NCBI GenBank assembly: GCA_033239125.1
Contig: BSWB01000008.1
Location: 12,368,001-12,432,000 of the forward strand
Length of the DNA stretch: 64,000 nt
Direction of reading: 5' to 3'
Origin: Fagopyrum homotropicum
Taxonomy: Eukaryota; Streptophyta; Magnoliopsida; Caryophyllales; Polygonaceae
This document shows positions 1-10,976 of the stretch, in pieces. A program made the translations under genes and the position numbers. A model generated the notes under the pieces. It was not told where the DNA came from and did no database searches. It was given only the letters and a program-made list of their open reading frames with translations. Position 1 is the first letter of the stretch. Every line of letters starts with the position of its first letter.

Positions 1-1222
1 GGCTTTGGTATAGAAGACTTGGTCACGTAAGCAGACATACAATGCAAAAGTGCTTTCAAAAGATTTGGTATGTGGCTTGCCAAACCTAAACTTCAAGGTA
101 GATGAACTATGTAAGCTTGTACATAAGGTAAACAAATAAGAGGTTCATTCAAACCTAAGAAAGTTGTAAGTTCTTCTCGACCCATTGAACTTTTACATAT
201 GGATCTTTGTGGACTTATGCGTGTCAAATCTCCCAAGAGAAAGCAGTACATCCTTGTTATTGTGGATGATTTTTCTCGTATCACATGGATTTCATTCTTA
301 CGAAAAAAATCTGAAGCATTGTTTGAGTTTTCAAAATTGTGTAAGCAGTTGAAAATTTTGAAAAACCTATCAATCGTTTCTATAAGAAGTGATCATGGTA
401 GAGAATTTGATCAACTAAAGTTTGACTTGTTTTGTGCAAAATATGGTATTTCACATAATTTTTTAGCTCCTAGAACTCCTCAACAAAATGGAGTTATGGA
501 ACGTAAGAACCGCACCCTTGAGGATATGTCTAGGAGTATGCTTTTGGAAAATAGTTTGCTAAATAGTTTTTGGGCAGAAGCAATAAACACTGCTAATTAC
601 ATCTTAAATAGATGTTTAATTCGTCTCATTTTGAAAAAGACTCCTTATGAAGGGAAAAAAACCTAATATTTCATATTTTAAACCCTTTGGATGTACATGT
701 TTTGTTCATGACAATAACAAAGATAATCTTGAAAAATTTTATGCACGTAGTGATGAAGCTATATTCATTGGATATGCTTCAAATAGCAAAACTTATCGTG
801 TTTATAACAAACGTACCAAAATTGTTGAGGAAAGTATTCATGTCATTTTTTATGAAAGCAATGATGGTACTTTGAGTGAAATTTTTGCAGATCTCAATCT
901 GAATCAACGAAAAGATCACAATTCTGATGAAGAAGAAGATCCTAAAAAGAATATGCAAGAAAATATTCAAGATATCGGAGAAAACCCTCAAGACCTTGAA
1001 ATGCATCTTCAAGACCTTGAAACAAAAAACTGCAATGTCAGAATTCCATTTCAAGGCCTTGAAACCCAACTTCAAGGCCTTGAGATAGGATCCAAGGGCA
1101 ATACACCAATGGTACCCGAATCTAATCAAGCATATGAGCCTCAATCTTCAGGATTTGTTCTATCTTATAAATTAAACGAAAGAAGTTTCAACACTCTTCA
1201 TACCATCCATAAGGGATTGTGA
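1..1222 (+). pseudogene. copia integrase region of pol, broken
   Basis: The first 200 bases read, with frame breaks, as the GAG-pre-integrase zinc-binding segment (LWHRRLGH, then CxxC). From 199 the integrase core is open: MDLCGL supplies the first catalytic Asp, IRSDHGREF the second and NGVMERKNRTL the Glu, so the DDE triad is present. The frame shifts at about 650-666 and continues in a second frame to 1222 with the copia integrase C-terminal part (SYFKPFGCTCFVH, FIGYASNSKTYRVYN). The tail holds a repeated QDLE/QGLE linker encoded by palindromic cassettes. It would integrate element cDNA in the nucleus if intact. The frameshift and later stops make it inactive. Confidence 0.85.
979..1091. 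repeat. paired CAAGGCCTTGAAA palindromic cassettes in coding linker
   Basis: There are two cassettes. Each holds two copies of a C/T-AAG(A/G)CCTTGAAA half-site separated by about 7-10 bases: near 989-1022 (CAAGACCTTGAAA twice) and near 1050-1087 (CAAGGCCTTGA twice). They are in frame and encode the repeated QDLE/QGLE residues in the integrase-RT linker. Related cassettes recur downstream in the same element. Confidence 0.8.
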
Positions 1223-2724
1223 TATCAAATCCAAATGCAGGGGTTCAAACTCGATCTAAAGTAAACAACTTATGTGCGTTCTCTACATTCATGTCTCTTC
1301 TTGAGCCAAAGAATTATGTTCAAGCTATTCAAGAACCCGACTGGATCATTTCTATGCAAAACGAACTAAATGAGTTTTAGAGATACAAGGTTTGGACTCT
1401 TACTAAAAGACCAAAGCATCAATCCGTCATTGGAACGTAATGGGATTTTTGAAACAAGTTGGTAGAAAGCGGCAAAGTCATTCGAAATAAAGCACGACTT
1501 GTAGCACAAGGCTATAACCAAGAAGAAGGTATTGATTATGAGGAGTCTTTTGCTCCGGTTGACAGGTTAGAAGCCATACGTATGCTACTTGCATTTGCAT
1601 CTTTCATGAGTATAAAGTTATTTCAAATAGATGTATAATGTGCTTTCCTAAACGGCTTCTTAGAAGAAGAAGTCTACGTTGCTCAACCTCCTGGTTTTGA
1701 AATTGATGAATTTCCTGATCATGTATTTAAACTGGACAAAGCTCTTTATGGTCTTAAGCAAGCCCCTCGGGCTTGGTATGAAAGATTGTCCAAGTATCTC
1801 CTTGAAAACAATTTCAAAAGAGGTTTGATTGATAAAACTTTGTTTATCAAAACTAGAGGCAACGATATATTAGTAGTACAAATCTATGTTGTTGATATAT
1901 TATTCGGTGCTACTAATGATTCTCTATGCAAGGAATTTTCAGATATCATGTGCAGGGAATTCGAAGTGAGCTTAATGGGTGAGTTGAATTTTTTTCTTGG
2001 ACTTCAAGTTACACAAGCAAAGAAAGGAATTTTTCTCAATCAAAGCAAGTATACCAAGGACTTGCTTAAGAAGTATAAGATGGATCAATCTATGGTCGCA
2101 AAGAATCCTATGATTCGACACTTTCGCTTGACTATGAAAAAGATGGCAAAAGTGTTGTACAAAAAGAGTATCGAGGTATGATCGGTTCATTGTTGTATTT
2201 AACCGCTAGTCGACTTGACATTATGTTTAGCGTGTGCATGTGTGCAAGATTTCAAGATGATCCTAAAGAGTCACACTTGTAGGTTATAAGGTTGATAGGA
2301 AGAGAACTTCTTGATGTTGCCAATTCTTAGGGTCATCCCTAATCAGTTGGCACTCCAAGAAGCAAAACTCCATCGCCCTATCCACAGCTGAAGCCGAATA
2401 TATAGCTGTTGGAGCCTGTTGTGCACAAATTCTATGGATAGCTCAACAACTTTGTGATCTTGGCTTTGACTTGAAAGGTATTCCGATAAAATGTGAACTA
2501 GTGCTATTTCAATTACTAAAAATCATGTGTAGCATTCAAGGACTAAGCATATCGATGTAAGGCATCACTTCATACGTGATCATGTTGAGAAAGGTGATGT
2601 TTCGATCTCTTTTTATATCAACTAACTTGCAGCTTGCAGATATATTTACCAAGCCCCTACCTGAAGATCAATTCAATTTTATTAGATTAGAGTTTGGTAT
2701 GTTGAACAAGGAAGCATTAACGTA
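1223..2724 (+). pseudogene. copia reverse transcriptase and RNase H, inactive
   Basis: RT motifs are readable across frames: KARLVAQGY near 1492, ESFAPV near 1545, LFQIDV near 1618, ALYGLKQAPRAWYE near 1741. The catalytic box, normally YVDD, reads YVVD near 1887 (QIYVVDILFG), so one catalytic Asp is gone. From about 2180 the RNase H region follows (SWHSKKQNSIALSTAEAEY near 2348, where the Glu is kept). The stretch that should carry the first RNase H Asp is missing at about 2280-2290, where the text jumps from KESHL to GYKVDRK. In-frame stops occur at about 1378, 1438 and 1636. An ORF of 131 codons (1786-2181) is the longest intact piece. Confidence 0.85.
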
Positions 2725-2778
2725 GGGGAGGTAAATTATTTTATTTTCTCCTTCGTATGCAGCCTACTCATCTTTTTT

Positions 2779-2826
2779 TCAAGGGCCTTGAAAGGCAATT
2801 CAAGGGCCTTGAAATGAGAATCAAGG
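2779..2826. repeat. CAAGGGCCTTGAAA cassette after pol
   Basis: Two TTCAAGGGCCTTGAAA palindromes are separated by a 5-base GGCAA spacer in the gap between pol and the next ORF. The architecture matches the cassettes in the integrase linker and LTR. Confidence 0.8.
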
Positions 2827-3117
2827 ATATATTAAAAATTACGGATCTATTTAAGGATTAATATCTTTTAGATATTATAATTCTTAAATTGTTTTTAATG
2901 ATTTCAAATCTTTTATTTCGGGTTGAAAGTTTTGAAAACGAATTGTTGAGATTTTATCGGAAACATTTTTGGTCTTTCAAAAGCTTGATCTTCTCGAGAT
3001 CTTGTTTTTATTGTTTTCATTTTTTTTAAAAAGGTTAAAATCTCCTATCTTTTTCATTTCTCATATTTACAGAAACCCTCTTCAAAAATCCCTTGTTTTC
3101 TCTCCCAATATCATCTA

Positions 3118-4477
3118 TGGCTCCCAAATGCAAGAAATATCCTATGTTGTAAACGAAGAAAAACCTTTTAAGAATTTGGAAATTTCTCAGACAACCGGTC
3201 TTCCCACATCTTAGTTTATTAACTTTAAAGCCTTTGGATCTTGGCTTGATGGTTTTCACAATCGACCCCTCTTTATGTGTGATCTGGTGGATATTGCATT
3301 TCTCGAAACACTTCAGATCCCTTGCATAGGCAGGCTCAAGAGCTCGACAGTTTGGAAAATCATAAACCTTGGAGGTTTTGCTTTTCCAAGGCTCACAAGG
3401 ATATTCTATGTCAATCTCGTCATAAAACAGGACAAAGGAGTTATCACCCTTGAATCATTTGTAAAAGGTACCCCAATTTTTCTCACTTCGTCTATTTTGA
3501 GTGAGATTTTAGGAATTCCCACATATATCTCTTTTATTCATCCCTCATGATCAAAAAGTGTTCGACTCGCTAAGGAGAATTTTCTTGTTCCAAATTCAAC
3601 CTCACGCCAGCTTACTCACACTTCCTTAACCCTAGATGCTAAAACTGTTTTTACCATTATGGTTCGATGTGTTGTTCCACGTGCAAACTCAAGAGAGCTT
3701 CTGACTGATCAATCCTTGGAACTAATTCATCTGATTATGTCTGGGTTAGACATAGATGTACCTAATCTCATCCTCAACCATATGATACACTCTATTAACT
3801 CTAAGAGAGCCATCCCTTTGCCTTATGAAAATCTGTTGCCTAAGATCTTTGACTATTTCACAATTGATACATCCTCTGAAGATCGACAGCCAATTCTTGG
3901 CAAGATTGATGAGTCCTGCTTAGAACGACTAGGAATTGAGAAGACTCTTGCAGGAGCATGGACTTTAAAAGGAAAAGGATCTATCCCACTGCCAACTTAA
4001 GGTGCTCCAACATCTTCTACTCCTACTCCTAAAATCAGGTTAGATGGATGTGAAAAAGAACTGGCTTGTCTGAATCGTGAACTGTCTGATTTCCAATTTG
4101 ACACTAAGAGAATACTAGATGCAAATCATGAACTACTATCTACCATAAATGCTAAGGTCAATGAAATGTATCTGATGAATGCTATTACTCTAACCACCAT
4201 GGGAAGGATTCTTCCTATGACTAAAGATGCATCTAAACACACTCAAGAGAAAGTGGAAAATGTTCTAATGAATTGCAAACGTCGTGTACAGAATAATTTT
4301 ATTCTGTATCCAATTCATGTTGAGCCAACTATTCTGCCAATGATTAAATATGAGGTGGTTAAGGAACGAAGAGCTGAACAAAAGAGACGACGCTTGGATG
4401 CTGAAATGAATGATTGGAGTCACAAAAAATTTTCATTCAAGGGAAAAAGGAGGTTTTACGAGGAGGATTTAGATTGA
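3118..4477 (+). pseudogene. post-pol ORF of SIRE-type copia (plant transposon protein-like), broken
   Basis: From an ATG at 3118 (MAPKCKK) to a stop at 4477, the region encodes a protein in three main open pieces (about 3215-3550, 3659-4000, 4166-4477). The first has FPRLTRIFYVNL, then FVKGTPIFLT and SEILGIP, the pattern of the 'putative plant transposon protein' domain common in SIRE-like elements. The second resembles the following part of that domain (LIMSGLDIDVPNLILNHMIHSI, PLPYENLLPKIF). The third is lysine/glutamate-rich with heptad-like spacing and ends in a basic stretch (KRRRLDAEM). Earlier work calls ORFs in this position env-like; the role is unknown. Stops at about 3151, 3212 and 3548 break it. 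Confidence 0.6.
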
Positions 4478-4708
4478 GCCGATGATCGTGGGAACTTGTT
4501 GTGTGGTTTTGTGAAATTCTTTTATGGGGTTGTAATCTTTCAAACTTCTTTTCTTTAACTATTTTTCTCCCTAGTTGAAACACAAAGGGGGAGAAATAAA
4601 TGATCCGACAAATTTAATATTTCTGCATTCTGCATTTTAAGTTAGTTTGATATTCATATATGCATCGCTAACTTTACAATGCAGGTACGATATATTTGTG
4701 TTGTCTTC

Positions 4709-4722
4709 CATCAAGGGGGAAT
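4709..4722 (+). promoter_or_regulatory. polypurine tract, copia
   Basis: TCAAGGGGGAA lies immediately before the LTR and would prime plus-strand DNA synthesis. A second purine run (AAAGGGGGAGAAA) is at 4583-4596, about 130 bases upstream, and could be an alternative or relic tract. Confidence 0.6.
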
Positions 4723-4861
4723 TTGAAAACTCCACCTTGATTATTATTTGTATAAATGATGATGATGATGGAAGACTTAGACACAAATGAAGTGGTTTTA
4801 TACACTAACAATTTATTGATTATATATCGAGTTGCTTGGTAGTTTTTTAGAATGTGTGCAA

Positions 4862-5944
4862 GTCTTGAAACACATTTTAAGGGACCTTCTGAGGCCTTAA
4901 AATCAATTACAAGGGTCAAACAAAGAAATACAATACGGAGTCTTGAAATCCATTTCAAGGGATCAGAAGCCAAGACCTTGAAACTCAAACGCACGCTGAA
5001 GGATGTCAAATTCAAAACTGAATATACCAAGTGGCATAGAAGATCTTCTAAAGAGATTTGCGAAAACCAAAAAGATATGCTCGAAGAAGATCACAACCGA
5101 CCAAGGAGGATTTGATTCGAAACAGGATCTTGCAACGATCCTCAACAGAAAGCACAAAGATCTTCTCTCCAACAGAATTTTATATCTTCATAACAAATAC
5201 GAGAAGATTATGGACAAGAGAGATCAACGTGCTTCAAGGAGATGAAAACAATAGAAGATCCACAACGTCTACCTCATCTCAACCAAGAAGCGACTTTCAT
5301 GGAGAAGAAGAATCATCTTCAACGGTCATATTCTAAACGGCTAGAAGACCTCTCCATAGAAGTCTATAAATGAAGATGTCGATTGAAGAACAAGCAAGAA
5401 GCTCACACGGAAACATCTAAAGTCTTCAAGTGAACCAAAACATCTTCATTCGATCGAACTGTTTTTCTTTCTCTCCTTTTCTTAAAGCGGTATCCCCTAG
5501 AGAGAGATAAAACTCGAGAGCTTCATTGGCATATCTAAAGAGTGTTATACTCGAAGGATTTTGTTACTGTGCGAAGTAACTAGACTGTTATAGCAAGGGA
5601 AAGAGTTGAAGCTAGATCGTAGCATTGGCTACAGTGAGAGAAGAAGGGGATTTCTTCTAGGTTGTATATAGGACTCTTTTGAAGCTGAGAATAGATAGTT
5701 TGATCCTACGGCTATACCCTAGGACGGAGAGTAGGCTATTTAGAGCCGAACTTCGTAAAGATATCCTCGTGTCGATCTTTTATATTCCGCACTTTATCTG
5801 CTTTATTGTGACTAACTTTGTTTTGCAGGTTAACAAAGTCAAGGTCCTTTAAATCAGTTTCAAAGCCCTTGGAATTAAAATGTGTTACAAAGAGCTCAGA
5901 TCGACATCAAGGCCTTTGAAATCAGTTTCAAAGCCTTGAGATAG
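4862..5944. repeat. CAAGGCCTTGAAA-type cassettes in copia LTR
   Basis: Four further degenerate cassettes lie at about 4861-4918, 4939-4990, 5840-5875 and 5909-5943. Each has two half-sites such as CAAGGCCTTTGAAA and TTTCAAAGCCTTGA around a short spacer. They match those in the coding linker of the same element. Confidence 0.7.
5365..5371 (+). promoter_or_regulatory. TATA box of copia LTR
   Basis: TATAAAT lies in the middle of the LTR, where a U3 promoter is expected. Confidence 0.45.
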
Positions 5945-5997
5945 GTTTTTGCGAAAAGTTCCCATACTCTATTCAAACCCCCTTCTAGAGTATCTTT

Positions 5998-7219
5998 TAT
6001 CCTTTATATTCACCTAACGGTTCTTCAGTCTCTCCATCCGGTCCAATGAGGATGACCTCTCTAAGGAGAGGTTTAGATGCTTGGACGTCAACTAGGATAC
6101 GGGCAAAACCAAGCCTGTCTTGGTTAGCAGAACACGAGTCTGTAAGGATTGGGATCCCCAGGGCGGACCCGATCTTGGCCAACATGCGAGGTGACCAGAA
6201 GCATAGATCAAGATCATTCAATGTAGCCCATATGGGAATAGAGGTTAAGCGGGAGTAATCCAAGGGAAGGTCCTTTGTCCATCTTTTCAATATTAGGGTA
6301 GAAGAGCCATTCGTGACCCAAGGGCTGCCGAGGAGAGTGGTGTTGAGGTCATCTTCGCTAGCAAAGTGAAAGATGAATACCCGTTGGATTTCTTGATGAT
6401 CTTTGGTTGGGAGATGAAGTTCCATTGTTCGTTGATGAAGTCTTTCATGCGTTGGAAGTTTATTGGACTTCCGATGGGAAATCCGACAAGGGATAGGTTC
6501 CATTTTTTGGTTGAATCGGCTATATCTTCATGAGTAAAGTTGATGATCCCACCATCAATGCCAGGGGTAAAAGTTAGTGGGACGTGGTTCCAACATGCAT
6601 TCCTCGTAACTATTTATTTGTAGGAGAACGAGGGGTAGGATGAAGGCGCATTGGTTGAGGAGAGAGGGGCTGATGGAGAAGGCAAAAAGGTTGTCTGAGG
6701 AGTTCAAAGGTTTGGGGTCCAATTGCAAGACAATCTCAACCGTCTCTTGGTTGGCGAGGTCAGTGTTTTGGGTAGGGGGATCTCAACCGCCACATGTTGG
6801 ATAAGGATTGAGATAGCACCAGAGATGGAAGAAGATCTTGGGCATGGGATAATAGGCACGATAAAACTGATTGTTGGGGGCTCAACCTTAACCATTAGGT
6901 CGGGACTAGAGTGTGGTGGCGGAGGGGAAGCTAGATAGACTGAAAGGGGAGGAAAAAGGGCCATAGAGGAGAGGCTTGGAGAGACGGGTGTGTTGATGGC
7001 CAGTCTGCAGTTGTTGGAGATGATGAGGTCTTCTAAAATAGGTTCGAATGGGCTGGTTGAAGAGAATTGGGGTGGGGGAGAGTGTGTTGGTTTGGAAGGT
7101 AGGGTTAGTTTCCGATGGAGTTCCGAGAGCTTTACTGAGAGCCTCTTTGAGCATTTAGGTCCGGCCATGGTAGGGGAAGGCGGGGGAGGGCGGGTTGAAA
7201 GAACGTGTGTGGGGCGCAT
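5998..7219 (-). pseudogene. L1 LINE ORF1 (DUF4283-type nucleic-acid-binding protein), truncated
   Basis: Read on the minus strand from an ATG at 7219, the first 171 codons are a proline/serine-rich N-terminus (MRPTHVLSTRPPPP). After a frameshift the DUF4283 domain is open from 6503: VFIFHFASEDDLNTTLLGSPW, ILKRWTKDLPLDY, IPIWATLNDLDLCFW, ASKPLLREV. The protein breaks off at EYK, where family members run into a zinc knuckle. That break coincides with the right end of the copia LTR, so the copia element cut this ORF. Plant L1 ORF1 binds the element RNA. ORF2 is not in the window. Confidence 0.75.
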
Positions 7220-7239
7220 TCTTTACTGGGCAAAGAGAT

Positions 7240-7629
7240 GGGTTTTTTTTTATTTGTTATATGTGTTATTGCTTCATTCTTATTCATGTTCTATTAGCTG
7301 ATGGTTTTATACCGGGTCGTAGAATCTTCTACAGGATAGGAGGATTGTAGAGTGAGCCAGATGGGTGATCAGCCGATAGCTTCCGTACACTAAGTTGTCC
7401 GAGGGTTTGAGATGTTTTTATACATGTATGGTTGTGGTTGTTGTTTTGTACTCGGTTATATCCTTTATAAACCCTTGATGTATATATTTATACAGTTTAT
7501 GTATTTGGTTTTTAAATCTATATGTGCCTTGTTGTAAGATCCAGTGAACTTGTTGTCAAGCTAGGGTCAGGGTCCACTGTGAGATCCTAGCCCAATGGCG
7601 CCCCGAGTCCCACGGATTCAGGTGTTACA
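7240..7629 (+). mobile_element. 3' end fragment of a gypsy LTR (B/H-like)
   Basis: The segment from about 7280 to 7629 aligns by eye with the last 400 bases of LTRs H and B: TTAGCTGATGG, then CTTCTACAG, AAGATCCAGTGAACTTGTTGTC, and the end GGTGTTACA. Its 5' part is missing at the LINE. The LINE probably inserted into this LTR, with the rest left of the window. It ends exactly where gypsy R pol resumes, so the LTR had itself inserted into R. Confidence 0.7.
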
Positions 7630-7784
7630 TCCTCTTCTCCGAAAATCGCTCCTTCCTTAAATGACACCAAACTAGATCTCCTGTTTTGAATAGCACTTTT
7701 TTGTGATTTCAATTCACCTTGGATGCCAAGCTTTGCCCTTTGGTTTCCAACCTTATGCGTGTCTTTTCATGCAACTCCTTGATG
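7630..7784 (-). pseudogene. gypsy R integrase C-terminal segment
   Basis: Minus-strand reading gives EFIKELHEKTRIRLETK and, after an in-frame stop, VLFKTGDLVWCHLRKERF. This is the integrase C-terminal (GPY/F-type) context of plant gypsy pol. It continues directly from the segment at 9707-9835 across solo LTR H. The left end is cut by the LTR fragment ending at 7629. Confidence 0.75.
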
Positions 7785-7854
7785 AACTCTATAAGAGCCT
7801 AGTTGCCGAGTTGCTGAGAGAGTGAGTTGAGGACCCTGATTCAGCCTAATCCTC

Positions 7855-8535
7855 CCCTGCGTGACCCAGGAGGCGCCCCTGCGGTTTGCCTAGGCCGCAT
7901 CTACGGTTCACAGGGTCCGCCCCTGCGGCTCTATGTGCTGCAGTCGTCTTCTTTGACCCGAGTCTTACTTTTTAACCTCCTCTTTCCCTTATAATATCTT
8001 TTTCTCCTTCAGATGAGGGTTTACCCCATTCTCTCTCATGCTGCATCTCTCTCCCGATCTTCTCCTCCTCTCCTAGATCCTTTGATCTTCTTGGATCTTT
8101 CTTTGAGTTTGGAAGGATCTTGAGGTGGTTTGATGTTGTTGATGATGGTTGTTGCTGCTGTGCTTGTGCTTGAGCTGACCTTGAGGTGTTGAGGATGTTC
8201 TGCTCTGAGTTAGGTTCAGCTTGGTAAGCTTCTATGGTTTTTTCCCTTTCTTTCTTCTTTCCTTCATCTTTTCCTCTCTTTCTTTAGTCTAGCCTAGATT
8301 CCTTAGGTTTGGATCTTGTTCCAGCCTTGATTGGCTTCTTCTGATGTATATATGTATGTATATATGTGTGTGTCTGGATGCTGGTTGAAGAAGGAGTGAA
8401 GAGATGGATTGAAGAAGCAAGGAGGAGCTGAAGGTGTGTCTTCTGCACGACCAACCGCCCCTGTGCCACCTGCAGCCACCCCATACGCTGTCTGACCGCC
8501 GCCCCTGCGCCACCTCCTAGTCGCCCCTGTGGCCA
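7855..8535. repeat. CGCCCCTGCGG motif clusters in LTR H
   Basis: Near-copies of CGCCCCTGCGG (complement CCGCAGGGGCG) occur in two groups: about 7870-7885 and 7917-7932, and about 8454-8530 (CCGCCCCTGTGCC, CCGCCCCTGCGCC, TCGCCCCTGTGGCC). The same motif is clustered in LTR F. Confidence 0.65.
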
Positions 8536-8875
8536 CCTGCATCAGCATGGAGTTGCACTTGGTTATCGTAGGTGTGTGTTGGTTCTAGGCTTGCTTTAGG
8601 ATGCCTTTGTTCCCTCCTTTCCTAGTATAAGTGTATAGGTTCATGCTAGATGTGTGAGGATGTATTTTGATGAGGTTATGATCGGTATATGCCATGTATG
8701 TCCTTTGAGATTTACTAGGTTGTGAGGTTTAGGTTGAGGATGATCCTATGGATCCCTTGGGTCTAGGTGTGACCAATTTGATGAATAGAGGTTGATGTCT
8801 TTCTATGCCTTGTTATTAGGCAGTGCCCCTCTCAGGATTGGAGGTTGATCATGGTTGAGGTTATACGAGGTTGAG

Positions 8876-9377
8876 GTAAGTCCGTAGGACTTACTTAGCT
8901 ACCATTCTTATATTGGGTTTTTGCATGAGTGGTGTATGGTGTATGTTTACTATGATAGCATGAGATATCGTTTATACTGACCTATGTTTTATTGACTGCC
9001 CTGTTGCGTGGCTGTGATAACCTTTCCCTTTCATCCCGCCGTGGAGTTTGAGAGGTTCTCTGACGTCGGGCCAGACTAGTTTATAGGAAGGGCGCAATCC
9101 ACTCCCATAGGGTACACGGATTGTGTGACCGATACTCGTACAGCTGGACATTGCACTCAGAGGCGAGGATGATACGGTCCTCGTGTCACATACTTTCATC
9201 TATATATATATATATACACGATTTTGAGAGAATAGTTATTATATAAAGATAATAAATGGGTAAATGTGTGATAGAATATTGATATGTTTATCTTTCATGA
9301 TTGTTCTTTTGCTTATGCATTACCTTATATATGTATGGTTAGCTAACGGTTTCATACAGTGTTGTAGATGTTTGCAG
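8876..9377 (+). other. predicted LTR intron, LTR H
   Basis: The donor GAG|GTAAGTCC sits in the hairpin GTAAGTCC-GTA-GGACTTAC. A branch-like GTTAGCTAACGG is near 9339 and the acceptor is TTTGCAG| at 9377. The length is 502 bp. The same arrangement is found in LTRs A, B, D, E and G. Confidence 0.5.
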
Positions 9378-9701
9378 GATAGGCGCTGCTGGGTGATCTG
9401 GCAGGGGGACAGGCAGAGGACTCTCGTACATTAGGTGGTTGGTTTGGGGTTTGTTTACGGTTCCCCTCCTGCGTGAGGATGATGTCTTGTTTACCTCCTG
9501 TGTGAGGATTTTGTTTTATACTCGTCTATGTTGTTGTTTACCTTTGGGTTGTACGGTTTATATAGTTTTATGTATTTGTTTTATATCTGCCAGTGCCATG
9601 TTGTAAGGTCCAGTGAACTTGTTGTCAAGCTAGGGTCAGGATCCGCTGTGAGATCCTAGCCCAATGTAGCATCCCGAGTCCCGCGGAATCGGGGTGTTAC
9701 A

Positions 9702-9835
9702 AACTCAACCTATTTTGCTAAAATGAAATCTACTCAATCCTCTTTAGGCAACGGTGTAAGATCAAAAGGGGTCAAATGACTCAACCCATATACACACTTA
9801 AAAGGTGTTAGATTTGTAGATGAATGCAAGGTACG
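9702..9835 (-). pseudogene. gypsy R integrase segment between LTR H and composite A
   Basis: The minus strand reads RTLHSSTNLTPFKCVYG and LTPFDLTPLPKEDWVDF, the stretch of plant gypsy integrase after EFAYN. The EFAYN itself is at 23277-23290, on the other side of composite A. An in-frame stop follows near the LTR H junction. Confidence 0.75.
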
Positions 9836-9840
9836 ATTAT

Positions 9841-10945
9841 TGTAATACCCGAAAAATTTAAACTCTGGTTATTACCGGATCAAACCGGATTTCGATCCGC
9901 CAACCATAATTCCTTTAAATAAAATTAAACAATATTAAATTCTATCATTTTATGTGACCTTAATTCACATAAAATGACAAATTAGGTAACCCGTAAATAA
10001 TTCCGTTTTTTTTTAACCGAAGAACGGTTCCTGACGGGTTTAATTTATCCTTTTGGCTCACCTTTGAATTAGATGAGCAGGCCACTAATGGGTCTGGGCC
10101 CACTAACCCTCCGCCGGCCCAGTACAGAGGAAGAGAGGAAGAGCGGGCTGCTGCTCCTTTTTGACTCTCCAGTCCAACAACACTTTCCTAACCCACTCCC
10201 ATAGCCTAATTACTTCCCTAATATATCTCCTAATTATCCTACACTCTCCTAATCATATCCCCATCTTCCGCTTCCGCTTAAACCGGATCTACCACCCTGC
10301 AACACACGTAACCAGCACCGAAGTGAAGGGTTTTTTTTCCCCTGCTTTCCGCCGCTCTCTCTCGTCAACAACGGGTGTCACAACCTCGTGTTTTCCTCAA
10401 GACAGCAGCGCCGCCACACCACACACCAGACCACCGAAGAGGACGAGTATCCCAGCCGGAACCGTTATACCCTGCAAGAACGTGTAGGTGTCCCTCCAGA
10501 TCAGAACTCGGAACGCCGAACAGGTTCTTGCCCTCCTTCTCACGATTCTTCGCCGAGCCTTGACGCCAGCCTAGGGTGAACGAGGATAGGAGAGACGAGT
10601 CAGACCGACGTTGATAACGATCCGGCTCTCGACGACAGTGCATCTTCGAGTCGGGATAACGCTCACGTGCCGAGGCGGAACATTTGTGTTGTACGGGTAA
10701 GCCTTATTCTTTAGTGCAGTGTACCTACACATGTATATATAGATGTAGGAGATAGAAATAGAGAATATAAGTATATTTTTGTCGGAGTGTAGTTATGTGT
10801 ATATGTACAGATGAATGAATTGGAAGATATGTACAGATGAAATGAATTGGAAGATTGAGTATATATATGTACGCACCAGTGATGTATATATATAAGTGTA
10901 CGAATGGTTTGTATAAATAAGTATATATATATATATATATAAAAG

Positions 10946-10976
<31 letters not shown>

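Larger units (their letters stand above)
1..5997 (+). mobile_element. Ty1/copia retrotransposon, SIRE/Maximus type, 5' end outside window
   Basis: The domain order is GAG-pre-integrase, integrase, reverse transcriptase, RNase H, which is the copia order. It is followed by an extra ORF, a GGGGGA polypurine tract and an LTR ending in the AACCCCCTTCTAG context usual for SIRE/Maximus LTRs. The 5' LTR and gag lie left of the window. Stops and frameshifts break every domain, so it cannot be autonomous. Its right end falls inside a LINE ORF1 on the other strand, so it inserted into that LINE. The TSD cannot be checked because the left flank is missing. Lineage assignment rests on the post-pol ORF and LTR end and is an inference. 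Confidence 0.85.
4723..5997 (+). repeat. 3' LTR of copia element
   Basis: It starts just after the polypurine tract near TTGAAAACTCC. It ends where LINE coding sequence resumes, with the characteristic AACCCCCTTCTAG segment at about 5977-5989. Exact ends are uncertain by a few bases because the 5' LTR is not in the window. It contains a TATA box at 5365 and four palindromic cassettes. Confidence 0.7.
7790..9701 (+). mobile_element. solo LTR H, TSD AACTC
   Basis: A 1,912-bp LTR is flanked by AACTC at 7785-7789 and 9702-9706. It ends GGGTGTTACA; its start reads TATAAGAGCC, a mutated TGTAA start. Its 3' 1 kb is clearly related to LTR B (segments around 8740, 9000 and 9600), while its first 700 bp differ and are GC-rich. 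No internal region is present, so recombination between two LTRs has removed the rest. It interrupts gypsy R pol. Confidence 0.85.

Noticed and set aside
979..1091. CAAGGCCTTGAAA series considered as a CRISPR array
   Set aside because: Repeats are short and degenerate with irregular spacers, in a plant retroelement.
5998..7219. DUF4283 reading considered as a domesticated host gene
   Set aside because: It is truncated by the copia LTR, frameshifted and adjacent to LTR debris. A second LINE in the window shows the same ORF1 type.
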